Origin: Pseudomonas hydrolytica | GTDB lineage: Bacteria; Pseudomonadota; Gammaproteobacteria; Pseudomonadales; Pseudomonadaceae | Assembly (NCBI RefSeq): GCF_021495345.1 | Contig: NZ_CP099397.1 | Coordinates: 5,091,001-5,155,000 of the forward strand | Length of the DNA: 64,000 bases | Reading direction: 5' to 3' | Program-made: the position numbers and the translations under genes | In this document: positions 43,373 through 52,829 of the stretch, in pieces | Layout: each line of letters begins with the position of its first letter | Position numbering within the stretch: position 1 is the first letter of the stretch | The notes under the pieces: generated by a model | The model's input: only the letters and a program-made list of their open reading frames with translations | What the model was told of the DNA's origin: nothing | Database searches by the model: none

Positions 43373-44311
43373 ATGATGAACTCTTCGGCCATCAATACTC
43401 CTGCTGCCGCGCAGGCCGGCACGCCGGTGGCGCGCAAGCCCCGGCGTCTGGCGCCGGGCTGGTTTCTGGTCAGCCCCTCGGTGGCCCTGCTGCTGATCTG
43501 GATGATCGTGCCGCTGGGCATGACCATCTACTTCTCGCTGATCCGCTACAACCTGCTCTACCCCGGCGAGAACGATTTCGTCGGTCTGGAGAACTTCGAA
43601 TACTTCGTCACCGACGCCGCCTTTCTCTCCGGCGCCGGCAATACCGTGCTGCTGGTGGGCAGCGTGCTGTTGATCAGCGTGGTGTTCGGCGTGCTGATCT
43701 CGGCGCTGCTGGAGGCCAGCGAATTCTTCGGCCGCGGCATCGTGCGGGTGCTGCTGATCTCGCCGTTCTTCATCATGCCCACGGTCAGCGCGCTGCTGTG
43801 GAAGAACCTGATCTTCCATCCGGTATCGGGGATTCTCGCCGCCATCTGGCAGTTCTTCGGCGCCCAGCCGGTGGACTGGCTGGCGCACCACCCACTGTTC
43901 TCGATCATCCTGATCGTGTCCTGGCAGTGGCTGCCGTTCGCCATTCTGATTCTCATGACCGCCATGCAGTCGCTGGATCAGGAGCAGAAGGAAGCCGCGC
44001 GCCTCGATGGCGCCGGGCCCATCGCCATCTTCTGGCACCTGACCCTGCCGCACCTGGCGCGGCCGATTGCCGTGGTGGTGATGATCGAGACCATCTTCCT
44101 GCTCTCGGTGGTCGCCGAGATCTACACCACCACTAGCGGCGGCCCCGGCTACGAGTCGACCAACCTCGCCTACCTGATCTACACCCAGGCCCTGCTGCAG
44201 TTCGACGTCGGCATGGCTTCGGCCGGCGGGCTGATCGCGGTGGTCATCGCCAACATCGCCGCCATCGTGCTGATCCGCATGATCGGCAAGAACCTGACCG
44301 CGCGGCAGTGA
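43373..44311 (+). CDS. mtlF: Mannitol/polyol ABC transporter, permease 1
   Basis: A 312-residue inner-membrane permease with six hydrophobic segments and the EAA loop EQKEAARLDGAGPIAIFWHLTLPHL. It begins with a soluble tail (NTPAAAQAGTPVARKPRRLAPG). Two start codons are adjacent (43373, 43376); GGAGG lies just upstream, favouring the second by spacing. Followed by mtlG after 10 bases. MalF-type component of the mannitol importer. Confidence 0.95.
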   Translation: MMNSSAINTPAAAQAGTPVARKPRRLAPGWFLVSPSVALLLIWMIVPLGMTIYFSLIRYNLLYPGENDFVGLENFEYFVTDAAFLSGAGNTVLLVGSVLLISVVFGVLISALLEASEFFGRGIVRVLLISPFFIMPTVSALLWKNLIFHPVSGILAAIWQFFGAQPVDWLAHHPLFSIILIVSWQWLPFAILILMTAMQSLDQEQKEAARLDGAGPIAIFWHLTLPHLARPIAVVVMIETIFLLSVVAEIYTTTSGGPGYESTNLAYLIYTQALLQFDVGMASAGGLIAVVIANIAAIVLIRMIGKNLTARQ

Positions 44312-44321
44312 GGAGCAGAGC

Positions 44322-45155
44322 ATGCTGACCCTGAAACAGTCCCGGCGCCTGCACAGCCTGCTGATCGGCTCGCTGTGCTGGGCCATCGCCGCAGTGATCT
44401 TCTTCCCCATCCTGTGGATGCTGCTGACCAGCCTGAAGACCGAGATCGACGCCTTCGCCACGCCGCCGCAGTTCATCTTCATGCCGACGCTGGAGAACTA
44501 CCTGCATATCAACGAGCGCAGCGACTACTTCGCCTTCGCCTGGAACTCGGTGCTGATCTCCTTCTCCGCGACCCTGCTGGGCATGCTGCTGGCCGTGCCG
44601 GCCGCCTACTCCATGGCCTTCTTCGAGACGCGCCACACCAAGCGCACGCTGCTGTGGATGCTGTCGACCAAGATGCTGCCGCCGGTGGGCGTGCTGGTGC
44701 CGGTGTACCTGCTGGCCAAGCAGTTCGGCCTGCTCGACTCGCGTCTGGTGCTGATCATCATCTACACCCTGATCAACCTGCCGATCCTGGTATGGATGGT
44801 GTACACCTACTTCAAGGACATCCCCGCGGAAATCCTCGAAGCGGCGCGCCTGGACGGCGCCAGCACCGGCCAGGAGATCGTCCGCGTGCTGCTGCCGATC
44901 GCCCGCGGCGGCCTGGCCTCGACCATGCTGCTGTCGCTGATCCTGTGCTGGAACGAGGCGTTCTGGTCGCTCAACCTGACCAGCTCCGCCGCCGCCCCGC
45001 TGACCGCGCTGGTGGCCTCCTACTCCAGCCCTGAGGGCCTGTTCTGGGCCAAGCTCTCCGCCGTCTCGACCCTGGCCTGCGCGCCCATCCTGATCTTCGG
45101 CTGGATCAGCCAAAAACAACTTGTCCGCGGCCTGTCCTTCGGCGCGGTGAAATAA
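44322..45155 (+). CDS. mtlG: Mannitol/polyol ABC transporter, permease 2
   Basis: A 277-residue MalG-type permease with six hydrophobic segments. Its EAA loop reads EILEAARLDGASTGQEIVRVLLPIARGG. The block EIDAFATPPQFIFMPTLENYLHI is typical of sugar permeases of this subgroup. GAGGAG lies 7 bases before ATG 44322. Forms the membrane channel with MtlF. Confidence 0.95.
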   Translation: MLTLKQSRRLHSLLIGSLCWAIAAVIFFPILWMLLTSLKTEIDAFATPPQFIFMPTLENYLHINERSDYFAFAWNSVLISFSATLLGMLLAVPAAYSMAFFETRHTKRTLLWMLSTKMLPPVGVLVPVYLLAKQFGLLDSRLVLIIIYTLINLPILVWMVYTYFKDIPAEILEAARLDGASTGQEIVRVLLPIARGGLASTMLLSLILCWNEAFWSLNLTSSAAAPLTALVASYSSPEGLFWAKLSAVSTLACAPILIFGWISQKQLVRGLSFGAVK

Positions 45156-45170
45156 CGGGAGACCTTGCAC

Positions 45171-46274
<1,104 letters not shown>

Positions 46275-46300
46275 CGCCGCTCCATCACGGGATTTTCCAG

Positions 46301-47776
46301 ATGAAACTCAATCGCCAGCAGCTTTCCCGGCTTGGCGGCGCCGTCGCGCTGCCGGCTTACAGCCCCGACGCGTTGCGCCAGGGCATCGTCCATATCGGCG
46401 TCGGCGGCTTTCACCGCGCCCACCAGGCGGCCTACACCGATGCCCTGATGAACCAGGGCGAGGCCCTCGACTGGGCCATCTGCGGGGTCGGCCTGCGCGC
46501 CGAAGACCGTGCCATGCGCGACGCCCTGGCCAGCCAGGATTACCTCTACACCCTGGTCGAACTGGGCGACGAGGCGAACCTGCCGGTGCGGGTGATCGGC
46601 GCGATCAGCGACATGCTGCTGGCCGAGGAGTCGCCGCAGGCGCTGATCGACAAGCTGGCCGACCCGGCGATTCGCATTGTCTCGCTGACCATCACCGAAG
46701 GCGGTTACTGCATCGACGACAGCACTGGCGAATTTCTCGCCGAGCTGCCGGTCATTGCCCACGACCTGCGCCGCCCCGAATCGCCGCAGAGCGTGTTCGG
46801 CTTTCTCTGCGCCGCCCTGGCCAAACGTCGTGCGGCCGGCATTCCGGCCTTCACCCTGATGTCCTGCGATAACCTGCCGCACAACGGCGATGTCACGCGC
46901 AAGGCGCTGCTGGCCTTCGCCCACCTGGCCGACCACGAGCTGGCCAGCTGGATCGACCATCACGTGAGCTTTCCCAATGCCATGGTCGACCGCATCACGC
47001 CGATGACCAGCGCCGCCCATCGCCAGCAGCTGGCCGAGCAGCACGGCGTCGAGGATGCCTGGCCGGTGGTCTGCGAGCCCTTCGTGCAATGGGTGGTCGA
47101 GGACAAGTTCGTCAGCGGTCGGCCGGCCTGGGAAGAGGTCGGCGTGCAGTTCACCGACGATGTCACGCCCTACGAGGAGATGAAGATCAAGCTGCTCAAT
47201 GGCAGCCACCTGGCGCTGACCTACCTGGGCTTTCTCAAGGGTTATCGCTTCGTCCACGAGACCCTGAACGACCCGCTGCTGCGCCGCTACGTGCGCGACT
47301 TCATGGATCTGGACGTGACCCCGCAACTGGCGCCGGTGCCCGGCATCGACCTGAGCACCTACAAGAACACGCTGATCGAGCGTTTCTCCAACCAGGCCAT
47401 CGCCGACCAGCTGGAACGCGTCTGCTCCGATGGCTCGTCGAAGTTTCCCAAGTTCATCGTGCCCACACTCAACCGCCTGATCGAGGATGGCCGGCCGCTG
47501 GAGCGCGCGGCGCTGGTGGTCGCGGCCTGGGCGCTGTACCTCAGGGGCGTCGACGAGAACGGCGCGCACTACCGGATCGCCGATCCGCGCGCCGCGTTCT
47601 GTCAGTCGCTGGTGGCCGACGATGATCAGGTGCGCGAGCGACTGTTGGGCGTCGAGGCGATCTTCGGCACGGCGATCCCGCAGTCGGCAGCCTTCGTCGC
47701 GGCGTTCGAGCTGTGCTACGACAGCCTGCGCAAGCTCGGCGTGACGCGCACCCTGCAGACCCTACTGGGCGACTGA
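46301..47776 (+). CDS. mtlD: Mannitol 2-dehydrogenase
   Basis: A 491-residue long-chain polyol dehydrogenase. N-terminal NAD-binding segment IVHIGVGGFHRAHQAAYTDALM, and the catalytic block MKIKLLNGSHLALTYLGFLKGY with the active-site Lys-Asn-His pattern. It oxidises D-mannitol to D-fructose, and also D-arabitol and D-glucitol in the P. fluorescens enzyme. ATG 46301 follows GGGA at 8 bases; upstream codons in frame overlap mtlK. Followed by mtlY after 3 bases. Confidence 0.95.
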   Translation: MKLNRQQLSRLGGAVALPAYSPDALRQGIVHIGVGGFHRAHQAAYTDALMNQGEALDWAICGVGLRAEDRAMRDALASQDYLYTLVELGDEANLPVRVIGAISDMLLAEESPQALIDKLADPAIRIVSLTITEGGYCIDDSTGEFLAELPVIAHDLRRPESPQSVFGFLCAALAKRRAAGIPAFTLMSCDNLPHNGDVTRKALLAFAHLADHELASWIDHHVSFPNAMVDRITPMTSAAHRQQLAEQHGVEDAWPVVCEPFVQWVVEDKFVSGRPAWEEVGVQFTDDVTPYEEMKIKLLNGSHLALTYLGFLKGYRFVHETLNDPLLRRYVRDFMDLDVTPQLAPVPGIDLSTYKNTLIERFSNQAIADQLERVCSDGSSKFPKFIVPTLNRLIEDGRPLERAALVVAAWALYLRGVDENGAHYRIADPRAAFCQSLVADDDQVRERLLGVEAIFGTAIPQSAAFVAAFELCYDSLRKLGVTRTLQTLLGD

Positions 47777-47779
47777 GGC

Positions 47780-49279
47780 ATGTACCTCGGTATCGACTGC
47801 GGCACCCAGGGCACCAAGGCGCTGGTGCTGGACGTAGGCAGTGGCCAGGTGCTCGGCGCCGGCAGCGCCAGCCACACGCTGCAGAGCGGCGCCAACGGCC
47901 GCCGCGAACAGCAGCCGCAGCAGTGGCTGGAGGCCTTCGAGCAGGCGACCGCCCAGGCGCTGGCGGCTGCCGGCATCAGCGGCGAGCGGATTCTCGGCAT
48001 CGGTGTGTCCGGCCAGCAGCATGGCCTGGTGCTGCTCGATGAACAGGGCGCGGTGCTGCGCCCGGCCAAGCTCTGGTGCGATACCGAGTCGAGCGCCGAG
48101 AACCAGCGCCTGCTGGACCACCTCGGCGGCGAAAGCGGTTCGCTGCAGCGCCTGGGCGTGGCCATCGCGCCGGGCTATACGGTGTCCAAGCTGCTCTGGA
48201 CCCGGGAGCAGCACCCCGATGTCTTCGCCCGCATCGCGCATATCCTGCTGCCGCACGACTACCTCAACCACTGGCTCACCGGGCGCGCCTGCAGCGAGTA
48301 CGGCGATGCCTCCGGCACCGGCTATTTCAACGTGCGCACGCGCAGCTGGGATGTCGAGCTGCTGAACTTCATCGACCCCAGCGGGCGCCTTTGCAACGCA
48401 CTGCCGCAGCTGATCGAGTCGGATCAGCCAGTGGGCCGCCTGCGCCCGCAGATCGCCCTGCGCCTGGGCCTGAACCCGGATGCCGTGGTGGCCAGCGGCG
48501 GCGGCGACAACATGATGGGCGCCATCGGTACCGGCAATATCCGACACGGCGCGATCACCATGAGTCTGGGCACCTCCGGCACGCTCTACGCCTACAGCGA
48601 TCAGCCGACGGTGAGCCCGCACGCGCAGGTGGCCACTTTCTGCTCGTCATCCGGCGGCTGGCTGCCGCTGATCTGCACCATGAATCTGACCAATGCCAGT
48701 GGGCTGATCCGGCAGTTGCTGGAGCTGGATATCCACAGCTTCGACGCCCTGGTGGCGCAGGCGCCCATCGGCGCCGAGGGCCTGCTGTTGCTGCCGTTTT
48801 TCAACGGCGAACGGGTGCCGGCCCTGCCGAACGCACGCGCCAGTCTGCTGGGCATGGACAGCGACAACCTGACCCGCGCCAACCTGTGCAGGGCGGTGAT
48901 CGAGGGCACCGCCTTCGGCCTGCGCTACGGCCTCGACCTGCTGCGTGCCAGCGGCCTGCAGAGCGAGATCATCCGTCTGGTCGGCGGCGCGGCGAAGAGC
49001 CCGGTATGGCGCCAGCTGATCGCCGATATCATGGGCACGCCGCTGGTCTGCCCGCAACACACCGAAGCCGCCGCGCTGGGCGCCGCGATCCAGGCCGCCT
49101 GGTGCCTGACGCCCGCTGCGGATCGCCAGGCGCAGCTGGCCGAACTGTGCGAGCGCTGCGTACAGCTCGATACCAGCACCCAGACGCAGCCGGACCCGGC
49201 GCGCACGGCGCAGTATGACGCGGTCTATCAACGCTACCGCGAGCAGGTCGGCCGGCTCGCCGCAAACACACCGGCGTGA
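47780..49279 (+). CDS. mtlY: Xylulokinase of the mannitol/arabitol operon
   Basis: A 499-residue FGGY kinase. MYLGIDCGTQGTKALVLD is the N-terminal phosphate loop, GVSGQQHGLVLLDEQG and WCDTES follow, and the C-terminal actin-like block is IIRLVGGAAKSPVWRQLIADIMGTPL. It phosphorylates D-xylulose arising from D-arabitol oxidation by MtlD. Starts 3 bases after the mtlD stop, so cotranscribed. Confidence 0.95.
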   Translation: MYLGIDCGTQGTKALVLDVGSGQVLGAGSASHTLQSGANGRREQQPQQWLEAFEQATAQALAAAGISGERILGIGVSGQQHGLVLLDEQGAVLRPAKLWCDTESSAENQRLLDHLGGESGSLQRLGVAIAPGYTVSKLLWTREQHPDVFARIAHILLPHDYLNHWLTGRACSEYGDASGTGYFNVRTRSWDVELLNFIDPSGRLCNALPQLIESDQPVGRLRPQIALRLGLNPDAVVASGGGDNMMGAIGTGNIRHGAITMSLGTSGTLYAYSDQPTVSPHAQVATFCSSSGGWLPLICTMNLTNASGLIRQLLELDIHSFDALVAQAPIGAEGLLLLPFFNGERVPALPNARASLLGMDSDNLTRANLCRAVIEGTAFGLRYGLDLLRASGLQSEIIRLVGGAAKSPVWRQLIADIMGTPLVCPQHTEAAALGAAIQAAWCLTPAADRQAQLAELCERCVQLDTSTQTQPDPARTAQYDAVYQRYREQVGRLAANTPA

Positions 49280-49307
49280 GAACGCCACGACGCTAGAGGA
49301 GACGTCT

Positions 49308-50255
49308 ATGTACCTGGTCTGTGGCGAAGCACTGTTCGACGTGTTCATCCAGAACGACGGCGCGCGCAGCAACGAGCTGGCCTTCAAGGCCATTGCCGGC
49401 GGCTCGCCGTTCAATGTGGCGCTCGGCCTGAGACGCCTGGGCAGTGATGCGGCGCTGTTCACCGGGATCTCCTCGGACAGCCTCGGCCAGCGCCTGCGCC
49501 AGGTGCTGCGTGACGAGGGCGTGAGCGACGCCTACCTGATCGCCAGCGATGCGCCGACCACCCTGGCCATGGTCGGCCTGGACGCGGCCGGTTCGCCGCA
49601 CTACAGCTTCCGTGGCGAAGGCTGCGCCGACCGCCAGCTGCTCGCCGAGCACCTGCCGACCCTCGATACGCGGGTACGCGGCCTGCATGTCGGCTCCTTC
49701 TCGCTGGTGGTGGAGCCGGTGGCCGAGACGCTGCTGACGCTGGTGCAGCGCGAACATCAGCAACGCCTGATCAGCCTCGATCCCAACGTGCGTCTCGGCC
49801 CCGCGCCGGATATCGCCCGCTGGCGCGAGCGCGTCGAGACCTTCGCCGGCTATGCCCATCTGATCAAGGTCAGCGAGGAAGACCTGCAGTTGCTCTATCC
49901 CGAGCGCGACCCGCAGCAGGTCGCAGTGGGCTGGCTTAACGCGCGCTGCCAACTGGTGTTCCTCACCAAGGGCAGCAAAGGCGCCAGCGTCCATAGTCGC
50001 CACGGCCACTGGTCGGCGCCGGCGATGGCCGTAGCCACCCGCGACACCGTCGGCGCCGGCGATACCTTCCAGGCCGCGCTGCTCAGCTACCTGGCCCGCC
50101 ACGAGCTGGACAGCCCCGAGGCGCTGGCGACGCTGAGCCAGGAGCAGATCGACGCCATGTTGCACCTGGCCATCGAGGCTGCCGCGCTGACCTGCGCCCG
50201 GGTCGGGCCCGACCTGCCCTACCTGCACGAGCTGGAGCGGCAAAGCGCGCGCTGA
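49308..50255 (+). CDS. mtlZ: Fructokinase of the mannitol operon
   Basis: A 315-residue PfkB-family sugar kinase. GGSPFNVALGLRRLG near residue 35 and DTVGAGDTFQAALLSYL near the C-terminus (catalytic Asp in GAGD) are the PfkB signatures. ATG 49308 follows GAGGAG at 7 bases. It phosphorylates the D-fructose made by MtlD to fructose 6-phosphate, which can feed back through Pgi to Zwf and the Entner-Doudoroff pathway. Last gene of the operon. Confidence 0.95.
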   Translation: MYLVCGEALFDVFIQNDGARSNELAFKAIAGGSPFNVALGLRRLGSDAALFTGISSDSLGQRLRQVLRDEGVSDAYLIASDAPTTLAMVGLDAAGSPHYSFRGEGCADRQLLAEHLPTLDTRVRGLHVGSFSLVVEPVAETLLTLVQREHQQRLISLDPNVRLGPAPDIARWRERVETFAGYAHLIKVSEEDLQLLYPERDPQQVAVGWLNARCQLVFLTKGSKGASVHSRHGHWSAPAMAVATRDTVGAGDTFQAALLSYLARHELDSPEALATLSQEQIDAMLHLAIEAAALTCARVGPDLPYLHELERQSAR

Positions 50256-50434
50256 CCCCACCGCACCCTGCCCCGGGCAGCGGGCGACGAAGGGCCTATG
50301 CCTGCGCCAGGACCAATTGGCTGCAGCTGCGGGTTGTCGCCCAGCCCGCCGGAGGCGACACTCGGCATGTGACTCGCCCGGCACTGGCGCTGTCGCCATA
50401 GCAGCGTCTTTTCAGGTTCACAGAGGTTCAGGGC

Positions 50435-51163
50435 ATGCCTTACAAACACCAGGTCATTCCGCTTCAGGCTCACGAGGGCAATGAAACCGCCGAGCAGGCG
50501 CTGCAGAGCATCGTCGAGGGCTTCAAGCGCTTTCGCAACGAGGTGTTCCCGCAGCAGGAAGAGCTATTCAAGAAGCTCGCCACCGCACAGAACCCGCGCG
50601 CCATGTTCATCACCTGCGCCGATTCGCGCGTGGTGCCGGAGCTGATCACCCAGAGCTCCCCGGGCGACCTGTTCGTCAACCGCAACGTCGGCAACGTGGT
50701 ACCGCCCTACGGCCAGATGATGGGTGGCGTGTCCACCGCCATCGAGTACGCGGTGATGGCCCTGGGCGTGCAGCACATCGTCATCTGCGGCCATTCCGAC
50801 TGCGGCGCGATGAAGGCGGTGCTCAATCCGGCCTCGCTGGAAACCATGCCCACGGTCAAGGCCTGGCTGCGCCATGCCGAAGTGGCGCGCACCGTGGTGG
50901 CGGAGAACTGCAGTTGCGGCAACGACCAGGAAACCCTCGCCGTGCTGACCGAGGAAAACGTGGTGGCGCAGCTCGACCACCTGCGCACCCACCCTTCGGT
51001 GGCGGCCAAGCTGGCGCGCGGCCAACTGTTCATCCACGGCTGGGTGTACGACATCGAAACCAGTCAGATCCGGGCCTACGACGCCGAGCTGGGCAGCTTC
51101 CTGCCGCTCGATGGCGACAAGGTGCCGATGGCCACCCCGCGCGCGCGCTACCCGCAGGACTGA
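50435..51163 (+). CDS. Beta-class carbonic anhydrase
   Basis: A 242-residue enzyme with zinc ligands in FITCADSRVVPE (Cys, Asp-Arg pair) and ICGHSDCGAMKA (His and Cys), the beta-class pattern. It interconverts CO2 and bicarbonate in the cytoplasm. It starts 180 bases after mtlZ, with its own probable promoter, and converges on the sbtA-sbtB pair; the pyruvate carboxylase genes lie just beyond. This neighbourhood suggests supply of bicarbonate. Confidence 0.95.
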   Translation: MPYKHQVIPLQAHEGNETAEQALQSIVEGFKRFRNEVFPQQEELFKKLATAQNPRAMFITCADSRVVPELITQSSPGDLFVNRNVGNVVPPYGQMMGGVSTAIEYAVMALGVQHIVICGHSDCGAMKAVLNPASLETMPTVKAWLRHAEVARTVVAENCSCGNDQETLAVLTEENVVAQLDHLRTHPSVAAKLARGQLFIHGWVYDIETSQIRAYDAELGSFLPLDGDKVPMATPRARYPQD

Positions 51164-51214
51164 GCGCCGCGCGCCTCGCCCCTCTGCGGCAGGTGACCGA
51201 ACCGAGGGGCCGCC

Positions 51215-51233
51215 GGGTGCGCATAGCGCACCC
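51215..51233. repeat. GGGTGCGC palindrome between convergent genes
   Basis: GGGTGCGC-ATA-GCGCACCC, extended outward by CCGG/CCGG with one bulge. It lies between the convergent carbonic anhydrase and sbtB genes and may serve as a two-way terminator. Confidence 0.7.
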
Positions 51234-51246
51234 TACCGGGGCCCCG

Positions 51247-51549
51247 TCAGAACTTCTCCCCACGCAGCACTTCCACCTGGGCCAGGTAGCAGACCATGGC
51301 GAAGTGGTCGTAGTAGCGCACCTGCAGATGCTCAGCGATGCGCTCGGCCAGCTCGCGGTTGCAGATGATTTCCAGGCGGATGTTGCCCTCGGTGTCCCAG
51401 CCGGCGCTGCGCACGCCACGGTGGCCACGGCCGCGGGCGTCGGAAATGGTCCAGCCGGGCGCGCCCAGCGTTTCCAGGTCGGCCAGCAGGCGCTTCTCCA
51501 GCGCCGCCTCGCAGATCACGGTGAGCAAGGTGCGGTTATGTGCGTTCAT
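51247..51549 (-). CDS. sbtB: PII-like protein SbtB
   Basis: A 100-residue protein predicted to have the ferredoxin-like PII fold (TLLTVICEAALEKRLLADLETLGAPGWTISDARGRGHRGVRSAGWDTEGNIRLEIICNRELAERIAEHL). The loop ARGRGHRGVRSAGW corresponds to the T-loop seen in SbtB, and the C-terminus lacks the redox Cys pair of some cyanobacterial forms. ATG 51549 begins one base after the sbtA stop, so the pair is coupled. SbtB senses adenine nucleotides and regulates SbtA in cyanobacteria; the same role is inferred here. Confidence 0.85.
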   Translation of the reverse strand: MNAHNRTLLTVICEAALEKRLLADLETLGAPGWTISDARGRGHRGVRSAGWDTEGNIRLEIICNRELAERIAEHLQVRYYDHFAMVCYLAQVEVLRGEKF

Positions 51550-51550
51550 C

Positions 51551-52492
51551 TCAGAACCCCCAGGCAATCAGTCGTTCGGCCAGCGCCAGGTACAGCGGAA
51601 TGCCGATCAGAATATTGAAGGGGAAGGTTATCCCCAGCGAGGCCGTGAGCGACAGCGATGGATTGGCCTCGGGCAGGGCCAGGCGCATGGCCGCCGGCAC
51701 CGCGATATAGGAGGCCGAGGCAGCCAGGGTGGCGAGCATCGCCGTGCCGCCCAGGCTCAGCCCCATGAAGCGCGCCAGCAGGGCGCCGATCAGCGCACCG
51801 AGCAGCGGCATCAGCAGGGCGAAGCCGGCCAGGCGCAGGCCGAACTGCTTCAGCGCACCGAGCTGACCGGAGGCGATCAGGCCCATCTCCAGCAGGAAGA
51901 ACGCCAGCACCGGCTTGAACATGCTGGTGTACAGCGGCTCCAGCGGCTTGATCGCCTCCTTGCCGGCGATGGCGCCGATCACCAGGCCGCCGAGCAGCAG
52001 CATGATGCTCTTGCCGAGGAAGATCTCGCGGCCCAGCTCGCCCCAGTGGGTGTCGCGTGCAATGCCCTTGGCCAGGACGATGCCGACCAGGATCGCCGGA
52101 ATCTCCAGGATGGCGACGAACAGCGGCATGTAGCTCTCGAACTCGATGCCCTTGGCCAGCATGTAGGCCACCACCACGGCGAAGGTACCGGCGCTGACCG
52201 AGCCGTAGTGCGCCGCCACCGCCGCGGCGTTGACGCGGTCGAAACGCAGGCCGCGCAGCAGGACGAACGCCAGGATCGGCAGCAGCACGCCGAGCGCCAG
52301 CACCAGCGCCGACTGACCGAGCAGCTGCAGGCTGGCCTGCTGCGCCAGCTCCACGCCGCCGTGCAGACCGATGGCCAGCAGGAGGATGATCGACAGCGTC
52401 TCGTACAGCGCCGCCGGCAGCTTCAGCTCGCTCTTGAGCAGCCCGGCGACCAGGCCGAAGACGAAAAACAGCACTACCGGATCCAGACCCAC
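51551..52492 (-). CDS. sbtA: Sodium-dependent bicarbonate transporter SbtA
   Basis: A 313-residue membrane protein with about ten hydrophobic segments in two repeats, the SbtA (formerly DUF897) architecture: LDPVVLFFVFGLVAGLLKSELKLPAALYETLSIILLLAIGLHGG, then AHYGSVSAGTFAVVVAYM and SASYIAVPAAMRLALPEANPSLSLTASLGITFPFNILIGIPLY. GTG 52492 is used because GGAGGA lies 6 bases upstream; the more distant codons lie in a repeat. Predicted bicarbonate/sodium symporter in the inner membrane, controlled by SbtB. Confidence 0.9.
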   Translation of the reverse strand: MGLDPVVLFFVFGLVAGLLKSELKLPAALYETLSIILLLAIGLHGGVELAQQASLQLLGQSALVLALGVLLPILAFVLLRGLRFDRVNAAAVAAHYGSVSAGTFAVVVAYMLAKGIEFESYMPLFVAILEIPAILVGIVLAKGIARDTHWGELGREIFLGKSIMLLLGGLVIGAIAGKEAIKPLEPLYTSMFKPVLAFFLLEMGLIASGQLGALKQFGLRLAGFALLMPLLGALIGALLARFMGLSLGGTAMLATLAASASYIAVPAAMRLALPEANPSLSLTASLGITFPFNILIGIPLYLALAERLIAWGF

Positions 52493-52512
52493 TTGAGCTC
52501 CTCCCCCAACCT

Positions 52513-52580
52513 CGTAGGGTGCGCCGTGCGCACCAGTCACTCTATTCACCGCCCCTCTCGGTGCGCATGGCGCACCCTAC
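52513..52580. repeat. Inverted pair of GGTGCGC palindromes
   Basis: GTAGGGTGCGC-CGT-GCGCACC (from 52514) and GGTGCGC-ATG-GCGCACCCTAC (52560-52580) are inverted copies 25 bases apart, the same family as at 13346 and 51215. It lies just upstream of sbtA. Confidence 0.8.
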
Positions 52581-52610
52581 CCGGACGACCACACGCACGC
52601 AAAGGAAAAG

Positions 52611-52680
52611 GCCATGCCCCAGCAGGGCGGTGCTGATCACCCTGCCTTGCCTCGCCATTGGCGAGACACTGGGGCATGGC
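52611..52680. other. Potential three-way-junction structure upstream of sbtA
   Basis: GCCATGCCCCAG (52611-52622) pairs perfectly with CTGGGGCATGGC (52669-52680). Inside are CTCGCC-ATT-GGCGAG (52651-52665, perfect) and CAG-GGC-GGTG-CTGAT-CACC-CTG (52623-52644). The 70 bases would fold as a three-way junction on either strand. It lies between the tandem terminators of oadA and the sbtA start, so it could be a leader of sbtA, a small RNA or a DNA element. Confidence 0.5.
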
Positions 52681-52714
52681 CGGAAAGCTTAGCCGGCACA
52701 ACTGGCGGCCAGTC

Positions 52715-52739
52715 AAAAAAAGGGAGCCTTGCGGCCCCC
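52715..52739 (-). terminator. Second terminator after oadA
   Basis: Read leftward: GGGGGCC-GCAA-GGCTCCC (7-bp stem, one G-U pair, GNRA loop) followed by seven T. Confidence 0.8.
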
Positions 52740-52766
52740 GGGACAAAGATGCGCCGTAGCGCGGAA

Positions 52767-52825
52767 TAAAAAAGGAGCCCGGGTTATGCCCCGTCAAACT
52801 TGCCCATCCAACAGGTCGGGCTCCT
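52767..52825 (-). terminator. First terminator after oadA
   Basis: Read leftward: AGGAGCCCG (52817-52825) pairs with CGGGCTCCT (52773-52781) across a 35-base loop, followed by six T then ATT. It begins 4 bases after the oadA stop. Confidence 0.75.
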
Positions 52826-52829
52826 GAGG

